DNA of 64,000 nucleotides from Pseudomonas sp. P7548 (GCF_013386585.1 NZ_JACARO010000036.1:148341-212340); one strand, 5' to 3'; positions 42,907 through 51,520 are shown, counted from the stretch's first letter. The notes: a model not told the origin generated them from the sequence alone. Translations and numbers: made by a program.

Positions 42907-43527
42907 TTATTCAGCCCTCGCTGGCTGTTGTTCGATGAAGTACTGGCAAATCAGCCGATCTTCACGCAGGCACTGCTCGCTCGCCGGCATCCCCGTGGCT
43001 TCGGAGAAAAACGCCGCCATCGCCCGGCACACGCACTGTTCTTCGCGCACCACGCTGCCCACAGGGCAGGTGAAGTTGCGCACCATCACGCCGCCTTCTT
43101 GCGGCACGGCCTCAGTGCTGGCGCCCAGGGCATCGGCGGCGGCCATGGCGGCGCGCAGGCCGCTGTCGAACGTGGCAGGGTTGGCCAGGCCGGCACGTTG
43201 CGCGAGTTGGCGACCGGTCTGTTCCAGCACATCGCCCAGTTCCTCGACGTCGTAGCGATCCTTGAGCGTGGCGAGCAATTGGGTCAGCAACACTTGGTAG
43301 GCCGTGGACGTCACGTCCTCACTGCCCGGCGCCGCTTCGAACACCGCCGGCGGCTTGCCCACTGTGTTGCGCGGGCGAACCTTGCTGCGCCGCACCAGCC
43401 CCTCGGCCTCCAGTTGCTTGAGCTGCACGATCACCGCATTGCGCGTGACTGCCAGGGATTCGCACAACTGCACCACGGTGAGTGGCTCGCGCTGGAGGAG
43501 GTGCAGGATGTCACTTTTGGTACTCAC
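42907..43527 (-). CDS. Winged-helix transcriptional regulator with C-terminal Cys cluster (SufR-like)
   Basis: 206 residues from a GTG at 43527 (reading MSTKSDILHLLQREPLTVVQ); an ATG at 43575 is in frame but overlaps a likely promoter. An N-terminal winged helix (TVVQLCESLAVTRNAVIVQL, then KQLEAEGLVRRSKVRPRNTV) is followed by a domain ending in five cysteines spaced C-x10-C-x-C-x18-C-x7-C. This resembles the Fe-S-binding end of SufR-like regulators, so it probably senses redox state or peroxide through a cluster. Divergent from the catalase-family/HTHP genes, with a 13-bp inverted repeat between them. Confidence 0.8.
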   Translation of the reverse strand: MSTKSDILHLLQREPLTVVQLCESLAVTRNAVIVQLKQLEAEGLVRRSKVRPRNTVGKPPAVFEAAPGSEDVTSTAYQVLLTQLLATLKDRYDVEELGDVLEQTGRQLAQRAGLANPATFDSGLRAAMAAADALGASTEAVPQEGGVMVRNFTCPVGSVVREEQCVCRAMAAFFSEATGMPASEQCLREDRLICQYFIEQQPARAE

Positions 43528-43598
43528 GAGTGGCTCGGTTCGCTGGGGTTTGAGGGAGGCTGAGTATAGCGCCATACGGCGTGGATCGAAGAGGAAAA

Positions 43599-43630
43599 AC
43601 AATAATGACAAAACATATTGTCATTATTGT
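43599..43630. promoter_or_regulatory. 32-bp operator-like inverted repeat
   Basis: Perfect 13-bp arms ACAATAATGACAA and TTGTCATTATTGT around the 6-base centre AACATA. It lies 71 bases from the regulator start and 53 from the peroxidase start, a position suited to autorepression plus control of the divergent genes. Confidence 0.8.
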
Positions 43631-43683
43631 CGTTAGGTGATTAGAATTCGCCGAAATCACCCACCCACCCGCAGGTCCGTCCC

Positions 43684-44673
43684 ATGAAAAACGCCCAACG
43701 CTTGTTGATCGCGCTCCCGTTCGCCTTCACCTTGATAGGCAGCGCCCTGGCGCAAGACCCACCGCAATCGTCCACACCCACCCAACTGGTGGACGCCTTG
43801 AACGGCGTCTTCGGTAAACACGCCGGCGCCCGTGCGGTGCATGCCAAAGGGATCGTGCTCGAAGGCCGTTTCACCCCAAGCCCTGCCGCCGCGGCCATCA
43901 GCAAGGCGCCGCACCTGCAAGCCACGGCGGTGCCGGTCACCGTGCGTTTCTCCAACTTCGCCGGTATCCCGGACATTCCGGACAACCACGGCCTGGCCAG
44001 CCCACGTGGCTTGGCGGTGCGTTTCAGCCTGCCGGGCGGTGGCAGCACCGATATCGTCGCGCACTCGTTCAACGGCTTTCCGTCGCCTACGGCCGATGAT
44101 TTCCGCGACCTGCTGATTGCCCTGGGCACCAGCGGCCCGGATGTCGCCAAGCCGACCCCGCTGGACGGCTACCTCGGCACGCACCCGGTGGCCAAGGCCT
44201 TCCTCACCGCGCCTAAACCGGCGCCGCAAAGCTTCGCCACGCTGCCGTACTACGGTGTGAACACGTTCCGCTTCATCAACGTGGCGGGTAAGGTCACCTT
44301 CGGTCGCTACCAGTTCCTGCCGGTCAGCGGCAGCCACTTCCTCAGCGAGGCGCAAACCGCCAAGGCCACGCCGGATTATTTGAGCGACGAGATCCAGCAG
44401 CGCATCGCCAAGGGCGCCGTGCGTTTCAAACTGGTGGTGCAGGAAGCTGCCGAGGGCGACAAGCTCGACGACCCCTCCATCGCCTGGCCCGCCAGCCGCC
44501 CCGTGGTAGAACTGGGCACGCTTGAAATCACCCAGGCCGTGGCCGACAACGTCGCCGCGCAGAAAAGCCTGATGTTCCTGCCCAACAACGTGCCGGCCGG
44601 CATCGAACCGCAGGATCCGATGATCAATGCGCGTTCCGCCGCCTACCCTGTTTCATTCGGCCGTCGGCAGTAA
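43684..44673 (+). CDS. Secreted catalase-family peroxidase (SrpA-like)
   Basis: 329 residues with signal peptide MKNAQRLLIALPFAFTLIGS cleaved after ALA. It is a small catalase-fold protein: distal His in RAVHAKGIVLEGRF, Asn/heme-pocket VRFSNFAGIPDIPDNHGLAS, and proximal Tyr in RSAAYPVSFG at the C-terminus. Such proteins have the heme core of catalase without the large flanking domains and act mainly as peroxidases. A periplasmic location is inferred. It is followed 35 bases later by a heme protein, probably in one operon. Confidence 0.88.
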   Translation: MKNAQRLLIALPFAFTLIGSALAQDPPQSSTPTQLVDALNGVFGKHAGARAVHAKGIVLEGRFTPSPAAAAISKAPHLQATAVPVTVRFSNFAGIPDIPDNHGLASPRGLAVRFSLPGGGSTDIVAHSFNGFPSPTADDFRDLLIALGTSGPDVAKPTPLDGYLGTHPVAKAFLTAPKPAPQSFATLPYYGVNTFRFINVAGKVTFGRYQFLPVSGSHFLSEAQTAKATPDYLSDEIQQRIAKGAVRFKLVVQEAAEGDKLDDPSIAWPASRPVVELGTLEITQAVADNVAAQKSLMFLPNNVPAGIEPQDPMINARSAAYPVSFGRRQ

Positions 44674-44708
44674 GCCATCGCCCCATCGATAATAAGAGGA
44701 ACGCCCTG

Positions 44709-44939
44709 ATGAGTCTGATACCGAACAATTCACTGATCACCGCCACCCCGGAAGAGGGGCGCGAGCTGGCGATCAAGATGGCGCGGCTGGTGATCAAGGC
44801 CACCCAACCCGACGAGGCGGTGCGCGGCCGCTTGCGCGATGTGTACGCCAATGACGCGGCAATGCTGATAGGCATCGGCCAGGTGGTGGCGACAGAATTC
44901 GCCACCATCGCGGCGGCCAATAAATACTGGACCCCGTAG
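44709..44939 (+). CDS. Hexameric tyrosine-coordinated heme protein (HTHP)
   Basis: 76 residues: begins MSLIPNNSLITATPEEGREL, and contains VRGRLRDVYANDAAMLIGIG and VVATEFATIAAANKYW. This matches my memory of the HTHP described from Silicibacter pomeroyi, in which a Tyr (here in DVYAND) ligates heme and the hexamer has peroxidase and catalase activity. No signal peptide, so probably cytoplasmic, unlike its operon partner. Ribosome site AAGAGGAACGCCC. Confidence 0.88.
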   Translation: MSLIPNNSLITATPEEGRELAIKMARLVIKATQPDEAVRGRLRDVYANDAAMLIGIGQVVATEFATIAAANKYWTP

Positions 44940-44947
44940 GGCGAAGA

Positions 44948-44976
44948 GGGCAGCCAATGCTTGCCATTGGCTGCCC
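44948..44976 (+). terminator. Hairpin after the HTHP gene
   Basis: Perfect 12-bp stem GGGCAGCCAATG/CATTGGCTGCCC with loop CTTGC. No T-run; probably a 3'-end stabiliser or weak terminator. Confidence 0.6.
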
Positions 44977-45086
44977 CTGAAAAACGTTGGAATCGACAGG
45001 GTCAACGGTGTGAAACCCGCCGGTCACGATCGGGTTAAAAAGTCATAAAAAGACAGCGTAAAACGCTCAAAGTCTTTGAAACCAAT

Positions 45087-45105
45087 AGGATTGTCCGACA
45101 ATCCT
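45087..45105. promoter_or_regulatory. GntR-type operator-like palindrome upstream of the FadL gene
   Basis: AGGATTGTCCGACAATCCT is a perfect palindrome with a 1-base centre. Its core TTGTCCGACAA fits the TnGTnnnACnA pattern of FadR-subfamily GntR regulators. It lies 82 bases before the start codon. Confidence 0.6.
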
Positions 45106-45186
45106 GAGCATGAAAAACTCTTCATAATCGCCCCGCTCGATCGTTGGTAGTTTCCTCATCGCTGCCCAATCATTCGAGTCCTAATA

Positions 45187-46473
45187 ATGAATAAAAAAAC
45201 TCTGAGAAGCGCCCTGGCGCTCGCCGTTTCGCTTGCCTCCACACACCTGCTCGCCGGTGGTTTCGCGCTCAATGAACAAAGCATCAGTTCAATGGGTACG
45301 GGCTACGCCGGTCGCTCTTCCTCGGCCGACGACGCCAGCACGGTGTTCGGCAACCCGGCCGGCATGTCCCGCATCAAACAGAATGAAGTGAGCATCGGCG
45401 CGACCTACCTCGATGCCAAATCCAACATCAAGGACGCCAGCTCTTCCCAAGGCGGCGCCGACAACCCGGGCACCAACAAAGGCGACATGGTCCCCGGCAT
45501 TGCCGTGCCGATGGGCTACCTGGTCACGCCGATCGATGAGCACTGGGCCTTTGGCCTGGGGGTCTACGCTCCGTTTGGCCTGGTGACCGACTATGAACAC
45601 AGCTTCCAGGGCAACGGCTTTGGCAACAAGAGCAAGGTTCAGGTCATCACCGTGCAGCCGACCGTCAGCTACGCGTTCAACGACAAGGTCTCGGTCGGTT
45701 TCGGCCCTACCTTCAACAAAATCAGCGGCGAGCTGGATTCCAAGGTCCCGGCATTTGGCCTGGGCACCGAAACCGCCAAGATCAAAGGGGATGACACCGC
45801 CACGGGCTTCAACGCCGGTATCCTGGTGCAGGCCCTGGACAGCACCCGCATCGGCGTCACGTACCACTCGCAAGTGGTCTACCACCTGAGCGGTCACACC
45901 AACGCCTCGGGCGTGCTGACCGACCTGCTGGACGGCGGGCCGCAGAAGTATGACGCCAAGCTGGACGTCACCACCCCATCGTCTGTGGACTTCTCGGTCA
46001 CCCACCAATTGACCGATGACCTGACCCTCTACGTGGGCAGTACCTACACCCGCTGGAGCCAGTTGAAGAAGATCACGGTCAACAACACCGGCGTGTCCGA
46101 CCTCACTGCGCAACTGGCCGGCCTGGACTCCATCACCGAAGAGCAGCACTGGCACGACACCTGGTCCCATGCGATCGGCCTGGCGTATCAGCTCAACAAG
46201 CAATTGGTGCTGCGTACCGGCTTCTCGGTGGACCAGACCCCAACCAACAACACCGACCGCTCCGTGCGTATTCCGACGGGCGACCGCACCGTGTTCAGCC
46301 TTGGTGCCGGCTGGACCCCTGTGGATAACCTGACCTTCGACGTGGCCTATTCCTACCTGAAGGAAGAGCCGATCAAGGTGCGCGACAACAACCCTCAGTT
46401 GGCCCTGACCTACGACGCCAAGTACGAAAACAGCGCCAATGGTTTTGGTGGTTCGGTGACTTACCGCTTCTGA
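45187..46473 (+). CDS. FadL/OmpP1-family outer membrane channel
   Basis: 428 residues. Signal peptide MNKKTLRSALALAVSLASTH cleaved after LLA. The mature start GGFALNEQSISSMGTGYAGR and FGNPAGMSR are the FadL plug signature. The barrel ends with YENSANGFGGSVTYRF, with the terminal Phe required for outer-membrane insertion. It imports long-chain fatty acids or other hydrophobic compounds. Transcribed alone, with a palindrome upstream and a terminator downstream. Confidence 0.92.
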   Translation: MNKKTLRSALALAVSLASTHLLAGGFALNEQSISSMGTGYAGRSSSADDASTVFGNPAGMSRIKQNEVSIGATYLDAKSNIKDASSSQGGADNPGTNKGDMVPGIAVPMGYLVTPIDEHWAFGLGVYAPFGLVTDYEHSFQGNGFGNKSKVQVITVQPTVSYAFNDKVSVGFGPTFNKISGELDSKVPAFGLGTETAKIKGDDTATGFNAGILVQALDSTRIGVTYHSQVVYHLSGHTNASGVLTDLLDGGPQKYDAKLDVTTPSSVDFSVTHQLTDDLTLYVGSTYTRWSQLKKITVNNTGVSDLTAQLAGLDSITEEQHWHDTWSHAIGLAYQLNKQLVLRTGFSVDQTPTNNTDRSVRIPTGDRTVFSLGAGWTPVDNLTFDVAYSYLKEEPIKVRDNNPQLALTYDAKYENSANGFGGSVTYRF

Positions 46474-46485
46474 CCTGAAGATAAT

Positions 46486-46520
46486 GGCAAAGGGCCGGTT
46501 TTTTGACGTGGCCCTTTGCC
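46486..46520 (+). terminator. Terminator-like hairpin after the FadL gene
   Basis: Perfect 11-bp stem GGCAAAGGGCC/GGCCCTTTGCC with a 13-base T-rich loop, followed by GTAAATTTT. Confidence 0.7.
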
Positions 46521-46602
46521 GTAAATTTTGATCTCAATGCTGTCAATCGCGGCGTGTCTTGGTTAGATTGAAGGCTAATCAGCTTTTAAGACACGGACTG
46601 TC

Positions 46603-48180
46603 ATGACTACGCTAACGCCGATCATCGCGACCAATCCCCTCATTCTTCGCGCCGCCACGACCTCACCCCCGGCAGCACTGGCCAACACCCTCGACGTCTC
46701 GCCGACCAGGCCCTCTTCCGTGGTCAGCCTCGGAAATCCCGTGGCCGACGTTATCGATCTCTATTCCAAAAACGGGCAGCTCCCCGGCCGCGAGACCGTG
46801 TGGGCCTGGGAAAACGATAATCAGGACGCCGTCACCCAGTTGATCAGCCAACGCTTCGGTTCAATTTCCACGGCCAGCCGTTACAGCGGCCTCGGTGCTG
46901 CGTTGGTGGATCAGTTCATTGGGGGCGGCGGGGCGGGGATTTCACAATCGGTGCTCAACACCACGGCAGAGCGTGCCGGTGATACGGGCGGGATCAAGGC
47001 CGACCAGGCGGTGTTGCACAGCAAGGCCGACAACCAGGTCAGCCTCAGCATCAAGACCGCCAGCGGCAAGACGGTGACGTTCAGCCTGTTCAGTCAGAAA
47101 CACGGCTTGGGCGTGCAGGCCACCGTCGACGGCGGCGATTTGACCGCGGATGAACTCAAAGCCGTCGGCCAATTGGGGGCGGCGTTTCAGGCGTCGGTCG
47201 ACGGCTTGACCGCCGTACCGCCGAAACTCGACCTGAGCAAACTGACCCAGTTCGACACCCACGTGCTGAAGTCGGTTGACCTCAACGCCAAGCTCAAAAA
47301 CCAGGCGGACGAGGACCTGAGCCTGGCGTTCCACGCCGACAGCCAAACCCGCACCACACGCATGAGTGGCCCGGCCGGTGACATCGACTTGGCCGTGGAC
47401 CTGAAAAACACCGCAATACAGGGTGACGCCAAACAGCAAGCCAACGCGCTGAAAACCTACCTCGCCCAGTTCGACCGGGTGCAGGAGCGCGGTAGCGCCA
47501 ACGCTGACTTGATGGCGATGTTCAAGGACGCGTTCAGTGCCATGAACAGCAACCATCCCCAAACGGTTGGCGCACCGAATGCCTTGAGCAACAACCCGAC
47601 CGACAAAGGTTTGCTGACGGGGCTGGCGGACTTCAAGGCGTCGATCAAGCAGGCCGTTGGTGCGTCCAACCCAATGCGTCCTACGGAAGTCGACAGCTTC
47701 TCCTACACCGTGTCGCAGAAGACCCAGGTCAATGGCCGCAGCAGCGCGGACCGCAGCGTGACCCAGAACCAGCAGTCGGTGCTGTCGGCAAACTTCCACA
47801 GAAGCCTCGGCGGTGGTGAGCCACCGGTGTTGGATGGTACCCGCAAATCGCAGAACTACCTGTATGTGCACGTGCAGGACAAGGCCAGTAGCACCGCGAG
47901 CTTCTCCTATAAGGATGGCCAACTGGCGAGTGCCTCTGTGTCGCAGTCGGCGGTGCAGAACACCCGGACCCAAAAATACGAGATGGCCCAGTTGGTGTCA
48001 GACGCGGTGGAGCCGAAAGAAGGCTCGTCCAAACGCGACTACCTGGCGCTGCTGGAGCACGCGGCCAAGGAAGTTAAAAAGTCCAAAGACGCGCTGGAGC
48101 AATCCACGTTGAAGGACGCCCTGGCGGCCATGCAGGGTTCGGTGTTGCTGCATGACTATCCGGCTGTGCTGATGCATTGA
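46603..48180 (+). CDS. Unknown protein, 525 aa, cysteine-free
   Basis: I do not recognise a family. It starts MTTLTPIIATNPLILRAATT, has no signal peptide, no membrane segment and no cysteine, and is Ser/Thr/Gln/Asp-rich. A compact beta-rich stretch (VSLSIKTASGKTVTFSLFSQ then KHGLGVQATVDGGDL, about residues 145-195) is followed by an apparently helical middle and a C-terminal lysine-rich helix (EHAAKEVKKSKDALEQ). GC-rich third positions show real coding. It stands alone, with its own leader. Cysteine-free, low-hydrophobicity composition would suit a secreted protein, but no export signal is seen. Confidence 0.75.
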   Translation: MTTLTPIIATNPLILRAATTSPPAALANTLDVSPTRPSSVVSLGNPVADVIDLYSKNGQLPGRETVWAWENDNQDAVTQLISQRFGSISTASRYSGLGAALVDQFIGGGGAGISQSVLNTTAERAGDTGGIKADQAVLHSKADNQVSLSIKTASGKTVTFSLFSQKHGLGVQATVDGGDLTADELKAVGQLGAAFQASVDGLTAVPPKLDLSKLTQFDTHVLKSVDLNAKLKNQADEDLSLAFHADSQTRTTRMSGPAGDIDLAVDLKNTAIQGDAKQQANALKTYLAQFDRVQERGSANADLMAMFKDAFSAMNSNHPQTVGAPNALSNNPTDKGLLTGLADFKASIKQAVGASNPMRPTEVDSFSYTVSQKTQVNGRSSADRSVTQNQQSVLSANFHRSLGGGEPPVLDGTRKSQNYLYVHVQDKASSTASFSYKDGQLASASVSQSAVQNTRTQKYEMAQLVSDAVEPKEGSSKRDYLALLEHAAKEVKKSKDALEQSTLKDALAAMQGSVLLHDYPAVLMH

Positions 48181-48243
48181 CGTTGTCTTACCGATAAGCG
48201 TAGGAATTTCCGTTTGTCGGCCTAAGAGCACTCCCAAGATTAC

Positions 48244-48257
48244 TGAGACAAGTCTCA
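48244..48257. promoter_or_regulatory. TGAGAC-type operator site 1 (upstream of the NlpC/P60 gene)
   Basis: Perfect palindrome TGAGACAAGTCTCA 70 bases before the start codon. A TATAAA sequence follows about 17 bases later. One of a family of similar sites in this region. Confidence 0.6.
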
Positions 48258-48326
48258 TATTTTGGGAGGGTTCCTATAAATACCCTTGTGTTTCTTCTGG
48301 TTTAGAAACATTCAAGGGTATTTATC

Positions 48327-48839
48327 GTGTTCAAGTTATCGTTAGTGGCAGGTTCTGTTTTTTGTTTGTTCGAGTATTTATTCGCGTCTATTTCCCGTGC
48401 CGACGTGATGAATGTGAGCTTTATGCGGCACGACTCAAGCCTGTCCGCCCAGGCGAACCCAAGGATCAACGGCGTGGTGGAGCGCGCCCACGAGCTGATC
48501 GGCACGCCTTATCGCTGGGGCGGCCAGACAGTCAAGGATGGCTTCGATTGCAGCGGGCTGCTGGTGTACCTGTTCCGCACCGAGGCCGGTATCAAGCTGC
48601 CGCGTACCACCACCACGATGCTGGCGTCGAACGCCAAGACCGTGGCGCGCAACCAATTGAAAGTCGGCGACGCCGTGTTCTTTAAACATAACGGGGCCGC
48701 GCAGCTTAAACATGTGGGGATCTACATCGGTAACGATCGCTTTATTCACTCGCCCAGGACCGGCAAGACCATCCGCATCGACTCGTTGAGCAACACCTAT
48801 TGGAACAAGAGCTACCTGACCGCCAAGCGCTTTCATTGA
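48327..48839 (+). CDS. NlpC/P60 family cell-wall endopeptidase
   Basis: 170 residues from a GTG, with signal peptide MFKLSLVAGSVFCLFEYLFA ending near ISRA. The C40 catalytic Cys is in DGFDCSGLLVY, the His in LKHVGIYIGN and the third residue in RFIHSP. It likely cuts gamma-D-glutamyl-meso-diaminopimelate bonds of peptidoglycan in the periplasm. It is preceded by a TGAGAC palindrome shared with the adhesin region and followed by a terminator. Confidence 0.9.
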   Translation: MFKLSLVAGSVFCLFEYLFASISRADVMNVSFMRHDSSLSAQANPRINGVVERAHELIGTPYRWGGQTVKDGFDCSGLLVYLFRTEAGIKLPRTTTTMLASNAKTVARNQLKVGDAVFFKHNGAAQLKHVGIYIGNDRFIHSPRTGKTIRIDSLSNTYWNKSYLTAKRFH

Positions 48840-48855
48840 TCAACACGCGTTAAAC

Positions 48856-48894
48856 AAAAAAGCCCCGCCTCTGCCAAGAGCGCGGGGCTTTTTT
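48856..48894. terminator. Bidirectional terminator, NlpC/P60 and MscS genes
   Basis: A-run, stem AGCCCCGC/GCGGGGCT with a 12-base loop, T-run. Shared by convergent genes. Confidence 0.92.
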
Positions 48895-48906
48895 GTGCCG
48901 GCCGGA

Positions 48907-49731
48907 TCACCCCTGGACCAAGGTCACCACCCGTTGTGGGAAGGGAATGCCGATACCCTGTTTGGCCAAGGCACAGCGGGTTTTCTCGTTGAGCCGGTAC
49001 AGCACGTCCCAGTAGTCATCATTGTCGGTCCACACGCGCAGCGATACGGTGATCGCACTGTCGCCCAACGTGGTCACCACCACCACCGGCTCGGGGTCGC
49101 GATGAATGCGCGGGTCGTCGCACAGGCCCAGCAGCACCTGCCGCACGGTGTCCAGGTTGGCGGTGTAGTCCACGCCCACGTCGAACACCACTTTGCGCGT
49201 GGCTTCGCTGGAGAAGTTCACCACCACCCCATTGGACAAACCGCCATTGGGCACGACGATGCGTTTGTTGTCGGTGCTGAGAATCACCGTGTGGAAAATC
49301 AGGATGGCATCGACCGTGCCATACACGCCCTGAACTTCGATTTTGTCGCCCACCTTGAACGGGCGAAACAGCAGGATCAACACGCCACCGGCAAAGTTGG
49401 CCAGGCTGCCTTGCAACGCCAGACCAATCGCCAGGCCCGCCGCACCCAGGGCGGCGACAAAGCTGGTGGTCTGCACGCCGACCATCGAGGCCACGCTGAT
49501 CACCAGCATGATCTTCAGGGCAATCTTGACCAGGCTGCCGACGAAACCCTGCAAGGTTTTGTCGACGCTGCGCTTGCCCAGCACTTCACCGATGCGCCGC
49601 GTGACCGTGCTGATGAACCACCAACCCAGCACCAGGGTGAGGCCGGCCAAGGTAATGTTCAGGCTGTGTTCCAGAATGACGGGTAACCAAGCCTCGCTGT
49701 GTTGAATCAGTTGATCGAATTTGAAATCCAC
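48907..49731 (-). CDS. MscS-family mechanosensitive channel, second copy
   Basis: 274 residues. Three helices, with pore sequence SFVAALGAAGLAIGLALQGS then LANFAGGVLIL, nearly identical to the channel at 20345. The beta domain is FRPFKVGDKIEVQGVYGTVD and VVPNGGLSNGVVVN. The C-terminus lacks any extension. Overall very similar to the first copy across its full length, so an old duplication. Transcribed separately from katB, which has its own terminator between them. Confidence 0.94.
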   Translation of the reverse strand: MDFKFDQLIQHSEAWLPVILEHSLNITLAGLTLVLGWWFISTVTRRIGEVLGKRSVDKTLQGFVGSLVKIALKIMLVISVASMVGVQTTSFVAALGAAGLAIGLALQGSLANFAGGVLILLFRPFKVGDKIEVQGVYGTVDAILIFHTVILSTDNKRIVVPNGGLSNGVVVNFSSEATRKVVFDVGVDYTANLDTVRQVLLGLCDDPRIHRDPEPVVVVTTLGDSAITVSLRVWTDNDDYWDVLYRLNEKTRCALAKQGIGIPFPQRVVTLVQG

Positions 49732-49749
49732 GTTGCACCTTGTCGCGAT

Positions 49750-49784
49750 AAAAAAAACGGCCCGCGCAGTGAGCGCAGGCCTTG
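49750..49784 (-). terminator. Terminator of katB
   Basis: On the minus strand, stem GGCCTGCGC/GCGCGGGCC (one mismatch) followed by G and eight T. Confidence 0.75.
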
Positions 49785-49819
49785 TGGGGTGATGGCCGAA
49801 GCGGCCGTCGAGGGAAGGC

Positions 49820-51361
49820 TCAGTCGCTTAACAGCGCCGCCATTTTTTTCACTTGCTCCAGGTCGCCTTTCGCCACATCCGTCACGCCAGCGCCGTATTC
49901 CGGGTCGGCCTTGTAGAGGAACGACAGGATGTGGTGTTTGCTCACGGTGTCGGCCTGCGCCAGGGAGGTGCCGAAGCTGTGGATCAGGTCTTTGCGCGCC
50001 TTGCTGTTGAACGAGCGATACAAATCACCGGCCTGCTTGAAGTTCTGCTCGCGCTGGATCTTGGCCTGCTGGGTGCTGCCGGTCAGTAGGAGCATGCTGT
50101 AACGTGCAGCGGAAGATTCCTCGCGCGGGAACAGCCGGCTCGGTTGGTAATTGACACCGGTGAGGGTCGAGGCGGTGTTCATCGCGCCGTCCTGATTGCC
50201 GTTATCGACAGGGGCTTTGCTGGCATTGATCGGCAGTTGCAGGGCGTTGGCCCCCAGGCGATGCATCTGTGTGTCGGCGTAAGAAAACAGGCGCCCTTGC
50301 AGCAAGCGGTCTTCCGACGGCTCGATGCCGGGGATCAGGTTCGAAGGGGCCATCGCCACCTGTTCGGTTTCCTGGAACACGTTGGCGGGGTTGCGGTTGA
50401 GCACCAGCTGGCCGACCTTGCGCATGGGCACTTCTGGCCAGACCTTGGTGGCGTCCAGCGGGTCGAAGTCGAACGTGGCCAGCTCTTGGGGCTTGAGCAC
50501 CTGGATGTACAGGTCCCACTTCGGGAATTCGCCTTTTTCAATGTGCTTGATCAGGTCGAGGGTCATGTGGCTGAAGTCGGCGCCTTGCACGCGGGTGGCC
50601 TCTTCAGGGGTGAAATTGCGCACGCCTTGCAAGCTCTTCCAGTGGAACTTGACGTAGCTCACCTCGTCCTTGGCGTTCACGAACTTATAGGCATGCACGC
50701 CATTGCCATCCATTTCCCGGTAACTGGCCGGGGTGCCGGCATTGGAATACAGCTCGGTCAGGGTGCGGGTGGCTTCCGGCACGTGGGAAAAGAAATCGAA
50801 GCGCCGCGCATCGTTGCCCAGGTTGGTGCGTGGGTCGGGCTTGAACGCGTGGACCATGTCGGGGAACTTGATCGCGTCACGGATGAAAAACGTCGGGAAG
50901 TTATTGCCGACCAGGTCCCAGTTGCCTTCGGCCGTGTAGAACTTGGTGGCAAACCCTCGTGGGTCACGCAGGGTTTCGGGTGAATGGGTGCCGTGCACCA
51001 CGGAAGAAAAACGCACGAACACCGGTGTGACGGTGCCGGCGGTAAAGAGCGCGGCCTTGGTGAGGTCTACCAGGTTTTCGCTGGCGGTAAACACGCCGTA
51101 GGCGCCTGTGCCCCGTGCATGCACCACGCGCTCCGGAATGCGCTCGCGATCAAAACGCTGCAGCTTCTGGATCAGATGCACGTCTTGCAGCAGCACCGGG
51201 CCGTTGGTTCCGGCCGTTTGCGAGTTCTGGTTATCGCCCACCGCCGCGCCATTGTCTCGGGTGAGTGGGCTGCTGTGGGCGGCCACTGAAACAGAACCCA
51301 GGGTCAATACACATAACAACTGCAAGGGACGAGCGAAACGCACAGGCGTGCAGGCAAACAT
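49820..51361 (-). CDS. katB: Periplasmic catalase KatB-like
   Basis: 513 residues, as I remember for P. aeruginosa KatB. Signal peptide MFACTPVRFARPLQLLCVLT cleaved near SVAAHS. Small-subunit clade catalase: catalytic His in ERVVHARGTGAYG, Asn in GNNFPTFFIRDAIKFPD, and heme-ligating Tyr in GRLFSYADTQMHRLG. It degrades hydrogen peroxide in the periplasm. Two TGAGACA sites lie in its upstream region, tying it to the divergent LuxR gene. Confidence 0.93.
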   Translation of the reverse strand: MFACTPVRFARPLQLLCVLTLGSVSVAAHSSPLTRDNGAAVGDNQNSQTAGTNGPVLLQDVHLIQKLQRFDRERIPERVVHARGTGAYGVFTASENLVDLTKAALFTAGTVTPVFVRFSSVVHGTHSPETLRDPRGFATKFYTAEGNWDLVGNNFPTFFIRDAIKFPDMVHAFKPDPRTNLGNDARRFDFFSHVPEATRTLTELYSNAGTPASYREMDGNGVHAYKFVNAKDEVSYVKFHWKSLQGVRNFTPEEATRVQGADFSHMTLDLIKHIEKGEFPKWDLYIQVLKPQELATFDFDPLDATKVWPEVPMRKVGQLVLNRNPANVFQETEQVAMAPSNLIPGIEPSEDRLLQGRLFSYADTQMHRLGANALQLPINASKAPVDNGNQDGAMNTASTLTGVNYQPSRLFPREESSAARYSMLLLTGSTQQAKIQREQNFKQAGDLYRSFNSKARKDLIHSFGTSLAQADTVSKHHILSFLYKADPEYGAGVTDVAKGDLEQVKKMAALLSD

Positions 51362-51467
51362 GGTAAGGCTCCAAATAAGACGAATAAGCCAACATCAACC
51401 CGCTGGGGACTGTGTTGGCAGGCGTGAGTACTTTTTTAGTGTGTCCGCCGCACACCCCTCAGTGATT

Positions 51468-51482
51468 TAAGAAATGTCTCAA
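51468..51482 (-). promoter_or_regulatory. TGAGAC-type operator site 2 (katB side)
   Basis: Minus strand reads TTGAGACATTTCTTA, about 107-121 bases upstream of the katB start. Differs from sites 3 and 5 at two positions. Confidence 0.6.
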
Positions 51483-51520
51483 TTAACTAAGTTCAGCCGA
51501 GGTGTTGTGTGTCTCGGTTA

